A DNA stretch of 64,000 nt from an uncultured Clostridia bacterium (GTDB lineage Bacteria; Bacillota; Clostridia; Peptostreptococcales; Anaerovoracaceae). Where the stretch lies: NCBI GenBank assembly GCA_934278925.1, contig CAKQWJ010000004.1, positions 1 to 64,000 on the forward strand. The letters run 5' to 3'. Below the pieces are notes generated by a model that was not told the DNA's origin, made no database searches, and saw nothing but the letters and a program-made list of their open reading frames with translations. This document shows, one piece after another, positions 43,874 through 52,566 of the stretch (its first letter is position 1; each line of letters begins with the position of its first letter). Both the position numbers and the translations under genes were made by a program.

Positions 43874-45031
43874 ATGCAAGACGAACGGAAAAAGATAATA
43901 ATCTCCTTCCTCCTGGGAATGGTGACCGCATTGGTGCTTGGATTCGCGTTCGTGTACGGAATCCGAGGTGCGGGCATCCTCTCTGCCCGAAAAATCAACT
44001 ACTACAAGGATTTGGATGCGCAGTACGGAAAGTACTATAAGATGCAGGAATCCATACAGGATAAATCCCTGTATTTCATCGACAAGAAGAAACGAGACCG
44101 GTATCTGTCTCAGGCGGTAATTCAATCTCTGCCGGATCCTTATGCCGCCTACTATACCAAATCGGATTACGAGAAGCTGGAGCGGCGGTATTCCGAGTCC
44201 TATTCCGGCATCGGAATCAGCGTGGAGGAGAAGAAGGGCAAGCTTTTGATTTCCCACGTGATTAAAGACGGACCGGCGGAACAGGGTGGCCTTCGAAAGG
44301 GAGACCGGATTATCTCCGTGGACGGAAAGAAGGTTCACAGCGTGGACGATGCCTCCGACCGAATCGGCGGGGAGGCCGGAACCGACGTGGTGCTGAAGCT
44401 GAAACGGGGTGGCCAGGATGTGACCGTAACCCTGACTCGCCAAGAGGTGGAAGAGGACAGCGTGGATTCCAAGTTTTTGAAAGCGGAAAATGGGAAGAAG
44501 CTGGGATATATTCGCATCCGCCATTTTCGGGAAGGTACCTCGGAAGAACTGAAGGAAGCGGAAGAGCGCCTGATGGACGGCCGGGTGTCCGGCGTGGTCA
44601 TCGATGTGCGGGATAATCCGGGAGGTATTAAGGATGAAGGGGTGAAGTGCGCTGACCTGCTCCTGCCCTCCGGAAAGATTCTGATTGAAAAAAACAACCA
44701 GGGAAAGAAGAAGGTGTCTAGGGCCGATGGGCAGTGCGCGGATTTCGAGTACGTGGTGCTGGTAAACAAGAATACCGCCAGCGCGGCGGAAATCTTTGCG
44801 GGCGCCGTTCAGGTAAATCAAGGCGGAAAGCTCATCGGGGAGAAAACCTACGGAAAGGGCGTCATTCAGAGCGTGGAAAAGCTGGAGGACGGATCCGCCT
44901 TTAAATTCACCACGGAGGAATACTTCCTGCCGGACGGGACCCCAATTAACAAGAAAGGAATTCAGCCGGATATTCGCGTGGCTTCGGGAAAAGCACTGGC
45001 TCGAGGCATACAGGCGCTGTCCGGAAAATAA
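43874..45031 (+). CDS. S41-family C-terminal processing protease with PDZ domain
   Basis: This 385-residue protein has one N-terminal helix (about residues 9-30) and is otherwise outside the cell. Residues about 95-180 are a PDZ domain (GIGISVEEKKGKLLISHVIKDGPAE). The S41 core has IDVRDNPGG, NKNTASAAEIFAGA (catalytic Ser) and GEKTYGKGV (catalytic Lys). Members degrade misfolded or regulatory envelope proteins. In this setting it could trim the FtsEX-linked hydrolase, which is inference from position. Confidence 0.93.
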   Translation: MQDERKKIIISFLLGMVTALVLGFAFVYGIRGAGILSARKINYYKDLDAQYGKYYKMQESIQDKSLYFIDKKKRDRYLSQAVIQSLPDPYAAYYTKSDYEKLERRYSESYSGIGISVEEKKGKLLISHVIKDGPAEQGGLRKGDRIISVDGKKVHSVDDASDRIGGEAGTDVVLKLKRGGQDVTVTLTRQEVEEDSVDSKFLKAENGKKLGYIRIRHFREGTSEELKEAEERLMDGRVSGVVIDVRDNPGGIKDEGVKCADLLLPSGKILIEKNNQGKKKVSRADGQCADFEYVVLVNKNTASAAEIFAGAVQVNQGGKLIGEKTYGKGVIQSVEKLEDGSAFKFTTEEYFLPDGTPINKKGIQPDIRVASGKALARGIQALSGK

Positions 45032-45033
45032 GA

Positions 45034-45588
45034 ATGATGAAGATATATTACGCACTTAATTACGACGGCAGCCGGGACGAAAGCCGCCGCCTTCTGGGAG
45101 AGGCGCTGGCACGGTATACCGCCGAAAGCGGCTCGGAGTCGGCATGCCGAAAGCCGGAAGAGATTCAGACGACGGAGAAGGGCAAACCCTTTATTCCCGG
45201 AGGACCCCATTTCTCCATTTCCCACACCGGCCAATATTGGGCCGTTCTGATGGACGACCGGGCCTGCGGCCTGGATATTCAGAAGTGGCAGCCCTCCAAC
45301 TTCCTTAAGCTGGCCTTTCGCTTTTACAACAAGGATGAATATCTGGAGGTAAAAGAAAAAGGCGAGGCGGAATTCTTCCGAATTTGGGCACGGCGAGAGG
45401 CCCTGCGCAAGGCAGAGGGAGAATCCGTATTCTCGGAAGCCCCTTCCGTCCTCTGGAACCGAGTGGTTTCGGAAGATCAATTCTGGGAAATCCGAGATAT
45501 CACCATGCCGTTCGATCTGGCAGCGGCAGTCTGCATCGGTATCCGGGAAGAAGATGTACCGGAAGAAATAGAAACGGAAAGGCTGTAA
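45034..45588 (+). CDS. 4'-phosphopantetheinyl transferase (Sfp-type)
   Basis: The enzyme moves phosphopantetheine from CoA to carrier proteins. The 184-residue protein has FSISHTGQYW, GLDIQ (Asp81, Gln83) and WARREALRKAEG. Sfp usually has Glu where Gln83 stands, a magnesium ligand, so metal binding may differ. It starts two bases after the protease stop and ends with a TAATG overlap into recX. No NRPS or PKS genes are in the window. Confidence 0.85.
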   Translation: MMKIYYALNYDGSRDESRRLLGEALARYTAESGSESACRKPEEIQTTEKGKPFIPGGPHFSISHTGQYWAVLMDDRACGLDIQKWQPSNFLKLAFRFYNKDEYLEVKEKGEAEFFRIWARREALRKAEGESVFSEAPSVLWNRVVSEDQFWEIRDITMPFDLAAAVCIGIREEDVPEEIETERL

Positions 45589-46067
45589 TGGAAAAAGAGA
45601 AAAATGAAAATCGGAGGAGTGCCGCGGAGGAGCTGACCCGCTACCTGGCACCTCGGATGCGCACGGTGACGGAAGCCCGAAAGCATCTGGAGGAGAAGGC
45701 ATACGATGAATCGGAGATTCGAGAGACCCTGCAGCGGTTTCTGGATTTGAAATATTTGGACGATTCGGACTACGTGCGGGCCTACTGCGAATATGCTTTT
45801 GGGAAAAGAAGAGGAAGCACTCGAATTCGTAGCGAACTTCGAAACAAGGGAATCGAATCGGAGACGATTCAGAACGGAATCGACGATTACATGTACGAAA
45901 ACCGGGTGGACGAATGCGCCCTGGCACGATTGGTGGCGGAGAAAACGCTGGCGGGGGCGGAGCGCCCTTTGGAGCAGAAATCCGTGGCCCGGGTTGCCAG
46001 AAAACTGGAGCAGATGGGATACGGCTCATCGGTGATCATCCGGATTCTGGAAGAAATCAAGGAGTAG
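45588..46067 (+). CDS. recX: RecX-family RecA regulator
   Basis: RecX limits RecA filaments. The 159-residue protein has three-helix repeats, with EARKHLEEKAYDESEIRETLQRFLDLKYLDDSDYV and a RGSTRIRSELRNKGI motif. The start ATG overlaps the PPTase stop by one base; the longer frame from 45384 lies within the PPTase gene and is not real. Confidence 0.9.
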   Translation: MEKEKNENRRSAAEELTRYLAPRMRTVTEARKHLEEKAYDESEIRETLQRFLDLKYLDDSDYVRAYCEYAFGKRRGSTRIRSELRNKGIESETIQNGIDDYMYENRVDECALARLVAEKTLAGAERPLEQKSVARVARKLEQMGYGSSVIIRILEEIKE

Positions 46068-46071
46068 AAAC

Positions 46072-46791
46072 GTGAAGATTTTCGCAATCGCAGATCTGCA
46101 TCTGTCATTCCATGAGAATATCGATAAACCCATGAGCATTTTCGGTGCGGGCTGGGAGGACTACGAGAAGCGGCTTTCGGATTATTGGCATGAGCTGATA
46201 TCCCCGGAGGACGTGGTGATTCTGCCGGGAGACCTGTCCTGGGGACTCTCTCTGGAGGAGGCGCTTCCGGACCTGGAGTGGATTCACCGGCTGCCGGGCC
46301 GGAAGGTGCTGCTGAAGGGAAACCACGACCTGTGGTGGAGCCGGATTACCTATTTAAATACCCTGTATGAGGACATCCATTTCCTTCAGAACGACTGCGT
46401 TCTGCTGACGGAAGAGGAAACCGGCGGAGAGCGGATTGCCATCTGCGGAAGCCGGGGCTGGGTGCTGCCGGGCTCCGACGATTTCACGGAACACGATCGG
46501 AAGATATGGACTCGGGAACTGGGGCGGATGAGAAACAGCCTGAACGCCGCCATGAAATCCTCACCGGATCGAATCATTGCGGCGCTTCACTACCCGCCGG
46601 CGGAGATGGCCCGGAAGGAATCGGACATGACGGCGCTCCTGCGGGAGTATCCGGTGAGCGACTGCGTCTACGGGCACCTTCACGGGATGCACGCCTTTGA
46701 GAAAGGCATCAAATACGAACAGGAGGGAATTCGGTATTACCTGACCTCCTTGGATTACCTAGGCGGAAGGCCGAAACAGATATGGGGGTGA
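46072..46791 (+). CDS. metallophosphoesterase
   Basis: This 239-residue phosphohydrolase starts at a GTG (46072) with AAGGAG just upstream inside recX. It has the dinuclear metal site motifs DLHLSFHENID, GDLSWG, KGNHDLWW and HYPP...GHLHG. It resembles the COG1768 group. No substrate is known. Confidence 0.88.
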   Translation: MKIFAIADLHLSFHENIDKPMSIFGAGWEDYEKRLSDYWHELISPEDVVILPGDLSWGLSLEEALPDLEWIHRLPGRKVLLKGNHDLWWSRITYLNTLYEDIHFLQNDCVLLTEEETGGERIAICGSRGWVLPGSDDFTEHDRKIWTRELGRMRNSLNAAMKSSPDRIIAALHYPPAEMARKESDMTALLREYPVSDCVYGHLHGMHAFEKGIKYEQEGIRYYLTSLDYLGGRPKQIWG

Positions 46792-46795
46792 TTCC

Positions 46796-48100
46796 ATGAA
46801 CATGGTGGACATTATCACGAAAAAAAGAGACGGCGGAGAACTGACGCCGGAGGAAATTCATTTCTTTATCGATAATTACGTAAAGGACCGCATTCCGGAT
46901 TATCAGGCATCGGCGCTGCTGATGGCCATCTATTTCCGCGGACTGTCCCGAGCGGAAACCTTTGCCCTGACGGAGGCCATGGAGTTCAGCGGCGACGTGG
47001 AGGATCTGTCGGATCTTCCCGGCGTGAAGGTGGATAAGCATTCCACCGGTGGCGTAGGGGATAAAACCACGTTGGTGGTGGCACCTGTTGCCGCAGCGGC
47101 CGGGGTGACCGTAGCGAAGATGAGCGGACGAGGGCTGGGGTTCACCGGAGGAACGGCGGACAAGCTGGAGGCGATTCCGGGATTCCGGACCGGACTTCAG
47201 CCGGCGGAATTCCGCCGGCAATTGGAAGAATTGGGACTGGCCGTAATCACCCAGACCGGATCCATTACCCCGGCGGACAAGAAGATTTATGCCCTTCGGG
47301 ATGTGACGGGCACGGTGGAAAGTCCGGGGCTGATTGCATCCAGCATCATGAGCAAGAAGCTGGCGGCGGGAAGCGACGGAATCGTGCTGGACGTGAAGTG
47401 CGGCAGCGGTGCCCTTCTAAAGGACCTTGCGGACGCGGAGAATCTGGCGGACCTGATGATCGACATCGGCCGGAAAGCCGGTCGGAAGATGGTGGCGGTA
47501 ATCAGCGATATGAATCAGCCTTTAGGGCAGACCGTTGGGAACGCCCTGGAAGTGGAAGAAGCCATTCAGGTGCTGAAGGGCGGCGGACCGGAGGATTTGC
47601 GGCAGCTCTGTCTGGAGCTGGCCGGGGAGATGATTTGGATCGGAGGCCGGGCGGAAAGCTTTCAAGAAGGAAAGAAAACGGCCGCAAGAGTTCTGGCGGA
47701 CGGCCGGGCCCTGGAAAAGTTCCGGCAAATGGTTCGGTACCAGGGGGGCGATGACCGCATCATCGAGGAGCCGGAGCGGCTGGGCAGCAGCCGATATTCT
47801 CGGGACGTTTTTGTGGAGCGAGACGGTTTTGTTGCGGAAATGGCGGCGCAGGAAATCGGGCGGGCATCCCAGCATTTGGGAGCCGGACGACTTCGGAAGG
47901 AAGACGAAATTGATTTTACGGCGGGAATTCGGATGCACGTGCGCATCGGCAATTTCGTAAAAGAAGGGGACATGCTGGCAACGCTGTACGGGCAGGACTC
48001 CCGGAAGCTGGAGGAGGCCGAAACCATTTTGAAGGAGGCAGTACGGATTTCTTCGGAACCGGTACGGACCCCGAAATTGATTAAGAAAACTATCCGATAA
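46796..48100 (+). CDS. pdp: pyrimidine-nucleoside phosphorylase
   Basis: The enzyme splits uridine and thymidine with phosphate. The 434-residue protein has DKHSTGGVGDKT, KMSGRGLGFTGGTADKLE and SIMSKKLAAGSD, all typical of the Pdp/DeoA family. It starts four bases after the phosphoesterase. It complements cdd at 37.7 kb in pyrimidine salvage. Confidence 0.94.
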   Translation: MNMVDIITKKRDGGELTPEEIHFFIDNYVKDRIPDYQASALLMAIYFRGLSRAETFALTEAMEFSGDVEDLSDLPGVKVDKHSTGGVGDKTTLVVAPVAAAAGVTVAKMSGRGLGFTGGTADKLEAIPGFRTGLQPAEFRRQLEELGLAVITQTGSITPADKKIYALRDVTGTVESPGLIASSIMSKKLAAGSDGIVLDVKCGSGALLKDLADAENLADLMIDIGRKAGRKMVAVISDMNQPLGQTVGNALEVEEAIQVLKGGGPEDLRQLCLELAGEMIWIGGRAESFQEGKKTAARVLADGRALEKFRQMVRYQGGDDRIIEEPERLGSSRYSRDVFVERDGFVAEMAAQEIGRASQHLGAGRLRKEDEIDFTAGIRMHVRIGNFVKEGDMLATLYGQDSRKLEEAETILKEAVRISSEPVRTPKLIKKTIR

Positions 48101-48118
48101 CAGAAAGAGGACGACTTC

Positions 48119-49063
48119 ATGAAATATGCTTTTATCGTAAATCCCGTATCCGGGAACGGCAAAGGGGCGGCTCGGGTGCGAGAGGAATTGAAAGCCTATG
48201 AGATGGATAACTTGCGCATTTACTGCACCGAAGGAGAGCAGGATGCCACCGTGCTGGCGGATTCCATTGCCGCGGCGGCGGAGAAAGAGGGCGAGACGGT
48301 GAACGTCTACGCCTGCGGAGGTGACGGAACCATTCAGGAAATTGCGAAGGGCCTGCTGAATCATCCGAACGCCCGCCTGGGCATCGTGCCGGTGGGAAGC
48401 GGAAACGATTATGTTCGGTGCTTCAATCATCCGGACCATTTCCTGAACATGGAGCTGCAGCTGAAGGCGGGAGAACGGGAGGAATGCCTGCGAAAGGTGG
48501 ATGTACTGGAATACACCTGGCGGGAAGGCGATACGGAAATGAAGGATTATGCCATCAACGGCATCAATATCGGATTCGACGGGAATACGGCAATCCTGGC
48601 TCACGACCTGAAAGAGCTTCCGCTGGTGCACGGCCCCGCCTCCTATCTTCTGGCGGTGCTGGTGAATCTGGTGAAAAAGAAGGGAACGGATCTGCAGGTG
48701 TTCGCCGACGGAAAGGAAATTCACAACGGACCGCTGATGCTGGCCACCGCAGCCAACGGGCGCTTCTGCGGCGGCGGTGTGGAGAGCTGTCCTCACGCAT
48801 TGCTGGACAATGGAAAAATTGAACTTCTGCTGGTGCGAAACATTACCCGGCGGTATCTGATGCGGGTATTTCCGGCCTTTAAGGCCGGGCGCCTGGAGAC
48901 GATTTCGGGCGTCGACAAATACATCATTCCCATGCGGGCGGAGGAAGTGATTCTGAAGCCGAACCGGGGTCAGATGAAATACGTTGCGGACGGAGAAATC
49001 CGGGAAACCGGAGAAATAAAGGTCCGGGTGCTTCCGGGGGCGCTGACCGTAATCGAACCCTAG
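48119..49063 (+). CDS. diacylglycerol/lipid kinase family protein
   Basis: This 314-residue protein has the DagK/YegS motifs FIVNPVSGNGKG, CGGDGTIQEIAKGL and PVGSGNDYVR, plus a C-terminal beta domain. It probably phosphorylates diacylglycerol or another lipid, recycling it for membrane and lipoteichoic acid synthesis. A GAAAGAGGA site precedes the ATG. Confidence 0.9.
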   Translation: MKYAFIVNPVSGNGKGAARVREELKAYEMDNLRIYCTEGEQDATVLADSIAAAAEKEGETVNVYACGGDGTIQEIAKGLLNHPNARLGIVPVGSGNDYVRCFNHPDHFLNMELQLKAGEREECLRKVDVLEYTWREGDTEMKDYAINGINIGFDGNTAILAHDLKELPLVHGPASYLLAVLVNLVKKKGTDLQVFADGKEIHNGPLMLATAANGRFCGGGVESCPHALLDNGKIELLLVRNITRRYLMRVFPAFKAGRLETISGVDKYIIPMRAEEVILKPNRGQMKYVADGEIRETGEIKVRVLPGALTVIEP

Positions 49064-49089
49064 GAAGTACAGAATCTTAGAATTGAGAG

Positions 49090-50436
49090 GTGAAGGTTAT
49101 TTTTAGTTTGAAAAGAATCAGAAGAAACATTGCAATCCTGCTGACCGCCTTGATGCTCTTTGCAAGCGGGGCGACCGCGGCATCGGCGGCGGTGCATGAA
49201 AATACAAGAAGACCGGTGATCGATGCCAAGTCAGCGGCGCTGTACAGCGTGACCACCGATGAGATGCTGTACGCCAAGAACCCGGACCAAAGGGTGGAGC
49301 CGTGGAGCACCACCAAGCTGATGACGGCGCTGGTGGTTGCGGAGACCATGGATTTGAATCAGGAAGTGACGGTGTCTAAGAAGGCCGCCTCCATGGATGG
49401 ATCCACCATGAACTTGGTGGCCGGAGAGAGGGTGACGGTGCGTCAGCTGATGTACGGACTGCTGCTGGAATCCGGAAACGATGCGGCCTATGCGCTGGGA
49501 GAAGCCGGCGGCGACGGCAGCATTCAAACTTTTGCGGAAAAAATGAATGCACGGGCGAAGAAGCTGGGCTGCAAGGGAACGCACTTCGTGAATCCCAACG
49601 GCCTAAAGGCGAAGAATCACTATACCACGGCGGCGGATTATATCAAAATCGCTCGCGCCGCACTATCCAACAAGACGGTGTTCAAAATTGCGGGAACAAC
49701 GGTATATCATATGGATGCCACCAACAAATCCCACGCTCGCACCATCGAGACCCACCTGGACCTGATTGAGAAAAAGGGTTCCGGCGTCGTTGCGGGAAAA
49801 ACCGGCTACTGGGAAGACGACGACTGCAGCGTTGCCCTGATGTACGACAAGAAAGGGCTGAAGCTAATCCTGGTGCAGTTCGGGGCGAACATGGACACCC
49901 GCGCCAAGGACGATGCCAAGCTTCTGAAGTTCGGCACGGAAAAAATCGTCACCAAGAAAGCCACCAATCCGAAGAAGAGCGTGGGCAAGGTTCGGGTAAA
50001 ATACGGTGCCCGCACTCGGGTAGAATCCTATGCAAAGGGAACGGTGCTGGCCTACCCGAAGGACGGCTCTGCCGACAGCATTTCCGTAAAGGAGAATTAC
50101 AAGGATGTGGTGAAAGCGCCGCTGAAGTCCGGCGACAAGGTCGGGACTCTGGAGGTGTACTGCGACGGAAAGAAAGTGGGAAGCACTCCGCTGGTGGTTC
50201 ACGAGAACATCGAAAAGGGCTGGTTCCTGTCCCGGTTCTACATCTCCAACCGAGCAACCGTTGTCATCGGCGTGATTCTGGTGCTCTTGGCACTCATTAT
50301 CGGATTCCTGGTGCGCAGACGGAAGGACCGGAAGGCGGGGGAGACTCCGGCGCCGAAGAAAGCGGAAGTGGCGGCGGAGAAAACAGCGGACGTTCCGGAG
50401 AACGTCGATAATCATCCGGAGGATAGGTATTTGTAA
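49090..50436 (+). CDS. D-alanyl-D-alanine carboxypeptidase (DacF-like)
   Basis: This 448-residue penicillin-binding protein has a signal peptide, SxxK as STTK, SGN and KTG (GKTGYWEDD). A PBP5-type C-terminal domain (about residues 290-380) and a C-terminal transmembrane helix (about residues 392-414) with a charged tail follow. It trims the fifth Ala from the peptide stem. The start given is GTG. A TTG six codons downstream (49108) also gives a canonical MKRIRRNIAILL-type signal and could be the true start. Last gene of the envelope train. Confidence 0.92.
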   Translation: MKVIFSLKRIRRNIAILLTALMLFASGATAASAAVHENTRRPVIDAKSAALYSVTTDEMLYAKNPDQRVEPWSTTKLMTALVVAETMDLNQEVTVSKKAASMDGSTMNLVAGERVTVRQLMYGLLLESGNDAAYALGEAGGDGSIQTFAEKMNARAKKLGCKGTHFVNPNGLKAKNHYTTAADYIKIARAALSNKTVFKIAGTTVYHMDATNKSHARTIETHLDLIEKKGSGVVAGKTGYWEDDDCSVALMYDKKGLKLILVQFGANMDTRAKDDAKLLKFGTEKIVTKKATNPKKSVGKVRVKYGARTRVESYAKGTVLAYPKDGSADSISVKENYKDVVKAPLKSGDKVGTLEVYCDGKKVGSTPLVVHENIEKGWFLSRFYISNRATVVIGVILVLLALIIGFLVRRRKDRKAGETPAPKKAEVAAEKTADVPENVDNHPEDRYL

Positions 50437-50464
50437 GGTTGTTTCTTTAAGAAGAGTAGAATGG

Positions 50465-50506
50465 AAAGCGTATACTCACTGCGAAGTGCGGTGAGTATAC
50501 GCTTTT
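50465..50506 (+). terminator. terminator after the carboxypeptidase gene
   Basis: AAAGCGTATACTCAC and GTGAGTATACGCTTT form a perfect 15-bp stem, followed by a T-rich stretch. Confidence 0.8.
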
Positions 50507-50516
50507 CTGCTTTTGG

Positions 50517-50700
50517 GCCGGCGAGGAAAAAACTTGGTGCAAAGAAGTCCGCAAACCCATTGAATGCGTGGGCGGTGCACCAAGTCCGGACGGGAAAAAG
50601 GCGCCGGCGAGGAAAAAACTTGGTGCAAAGAAGCCCGCAAACCCATTGAATGCGTGGGCGGTGCACCAAGTCCGGACGGGAAAAAGGCGCCGGCGAAGCA
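50517..50700. repeat. two 86-bp tandem repeats with family C palindrome arms
   Basis: Copy 1 (50517-50602) and copy 2 (50603-50688) differ by one base; a third is cut after about 11 bases. The arms ACTTGGTGCA (50532-50541, 50618-50627) and TGCACCAAGT (50576-50585, 50662-50671) match those at 10.2-10.5 kb. The loop carries inner stems CCCA/TGGG and CCGC/GCGG-like. The loop sequences differ from those at 10 kb. Confidence 0.85.
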
Positions 50701-50701
50701 A

Positions 50702-50748
50702 AAAACCGGTGCACTGCACGGAAATGTGCGGCACACCGGTTTTGTTTT
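50702..50748. terminator. bidirectional terminator between the carboxypeptidase and pncB genes
   Basis: AAAACCGGTG and CACCGGTTTT pair around an inner GCAC/GTGC stem and end in T tracts on both strands. The arm ACCGGTGCA resembles the arms of the adjacent repeats. Confidence 0.8.
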
Positions 50749-50749
50749 T

Positions 50750-52183
50750 TTATAAATCGGTATAGCGGTGCAGGATGTCCTGCTTGATGCTCCAAAGTTT
50801 TTTGGAGAGATCCACGTAATAGGTCTGCGGGTTCTCGAAACGAAGGGTTTCCTCCCACAGGGTTTCAATCTGGTCTTTGCAGTACCGGCGAATTTCGTCC
50901 AGGGACGGAGATTCGTAGACGCATTCTCCCTTGTCGAAAATCTGAACCAGAAGGCTCCGAACGTAGAAGTTCTTGAGGCTCTTCTTCTTCCAGATGGCGT
51001 TCGGGTCGAAGATTTCGTAGCCGTCCTGCTCCGGAATGGTTTCCCCTTCCATGGTAATTACGTCGGCGATGGCTTTGTTGCTCTCCTTCTCGTAGAGGCG
51101 GTAGACGTGCTTGAAGCCCGGGTTGGTGATCTTCTCCACGTTCTCGGAAATCTTCATCTTCGGAATCATTTCACCGTTGCGCTCTACGGCCGCCAGCTTG
51201 TAGACGCCGCCGAACACCGGCTCGGATTTGGAAGTAATCAGCCGTTCGCCCACGCCGAAGGAATCAATCTGTGCGCCTTCCATGATGACATCTCGAATCA
51301 GGTATTCATCCAGGGAGTTGGAGATGACGATGGAACATTCTTCCAGTCCGTTTTCGTCCAGGATTTTCCGGCATCTCTTCGTCAGGTAAGCGATATCGCC
51401 GCTGTCGATGCGGACGCCCATCTTCTTCGGTTTCAGTTCCTTGAACACCTTGATGGCATTCGGCAGTCCCGATTTCAGCACGTTATAGGTGTCAATCAGA
51501 AGCACTGCGTTATCCGGATAGATTCGGGTGTATTCCCGGAACGCTTCGTATTCGGTATCGAAGGTCTGAACCCAGCTATGGGCCATGGTTCCCAGCGCCG
51601 GAACGTGGAAGTCCCGATCTGCAATGGTGCAGGCCGTTCCCGCACAGCCCGCAATGTAGGAAGCCCGGGCACCGTCGATGGCGGCGGAAGCCCCCTGTGC
51701 TCGGCGCGTACCGAACTCCATTACCGGCCGGCCCTGCGCGGCACGAACGATTCGGTTGGATTTCGTGGCAATCAGCGTCTGATGGTTGATTGTCAGCAAG
51801 ATAAAGGTCTCCACGAACTGGGCCTGGATAATCGGGCCCTTCACGGTGACGATCGGTTCATGCGGGAAAATCGGTGTTCCTTCCGGTACCGCCCATACGT
51901 CGCAGGTGAATTTGAAGTTCCGGAGATATTCCAGAAATTCCTCCGAGAAGGAATTCTTGCTGCGGAGATAGTCGATATCTTCGTCGGTGAACTTCAGATT
52001 CTTCATATAAGTAATCAGTTGTTCCACACCGGCCATGATGGCAAATCCGCCGTCGTCCGGCACCCGTCGGAAAAACATGTCGAATACCGCTTCGTGATTC
52101 CGGATATCCGACTGAAAGTAGCCGTTTGCCATGGTGATTTCGTAGAAATCGGTGAGCATGGTCAGATTGTAATTATCTAACAT
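50750..52183 (-). CDS. pncB: nicotinate phosphoribosyltransferase
   Basis: PncB makes nicotinate mononucleotide for NAD synthesis. The 477-residue protein has the start LTMLTDFYEITMANGYF, EFGTRRAQG, AHSWVQTF and IDTYNVLKSGLP, and VRIDSGDIAYLTK. It is the longer bacterial form. A small membrane protein gene lies 24 bp upstream on the same strand. Confidence 0.95.
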   Translation of the reverse strand: MLDNYNLTMLTDFYEITMANGYFQSDIRNHEAVFDMFFRRVPDDGGFAIMAGVEQLITYMKNLKFTDEDIDYLRSKNSFSEEFLEYLRNFKFTCDVWAVPEGTPIFPHEPIVTVKGPIIQAQFVETFILLTINHQTLIATKSNRIVRAAQGRPVMEFGTRRAQGASAAIDGARASYIAGCAGTACTIADRDFHVPALGTMAHSWVQTFDTEYEAFREYTRIYPDNAVLLIDTYNVLKSGLPNAIKVFKELKPKKMGVRIDSGDIAYLTKRCRKILDENGLEECSIVISNSLDEYLIRDVIMEGAQIDSFGVGERLITSKSEPVFGGVYKLAAVERNGEMIPKMKISENVEKITNPGFKHVYRLYEKESNKAIADVITMEGETIPEQDGYEIFDPNAIWKKKSLKNFYVRSLLVQIFDKGECVYESPSLDEIRRYCKDQIETLWEETLRFENPQTYYVDLSKKLWSIKQDILHRYTDL

Positions 52184-52207
52184 ATTAAAACCTCCAGTGT
52201 ATAAGGG

Positions 52208-52417
52208 CTATTTCGCTTCGGAATCCTTGGATGAACCGGAATCCTGCATCTGTTCGGTCTCCGTGTTTCCGGAAACGGTGGCTTCCTTTGCCAGCTGCGA
52301 CGGATACTGCAGAATAATCCGAATCCGCCATCCAATCAGGCCGGCCGCCAACAGAACAATTACAATTGCCAGTGCAATATCATTCGTTTCATGAAAAAAA
52401 TCCTTGAAACCCCTCAT
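52208..52417 (-). CDS. small membrane protein of unknown function
   Basis: This 69-residue protein has a charged start (MRGFKDFFHETND), one helix (about residues 14-34) and a polar Ser/Glu-rich tail. An AAAGGAGAAGAA site lies before the ATG, so it is probably translated. It is upstream of pncB and probably shares its transcript. I do not recognise a function. Confidence 0.65.
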   Translation of the reverse strand: MRGFKDFFHETNDIALAIVIVLLAAGLIGWRIRIILQYPSQLAKEATVSGNTETEQMQDSGSSKDSEAK

Positions 52418-52500
52418 TTCTTCTCCTTTATGTTAGCCAATAACATTTGGATACAATTATACTACCGGAGGCGGGAGAATGCAATGAAGCCGTATGAGAT

Positions 52501-52529
52501 TTGAAACACCGGGGTATCTGTGATATAAT
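52501..52529 (+). promoter_or_regulatory. promoter of the pseudouridine synthase / lepB / smpB genes
   Basis: TTGAAA and TATAAT are separated by 17 bp with TGA before the -10. The start near 52536 rules out the in-frame ATG at 52501 and supports the one at 52567. Confidence 0.75.
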
Positions 52530-52566
52530 ATTTCGAATATTTGATTGGAGAGGAACGCAGAAATAC

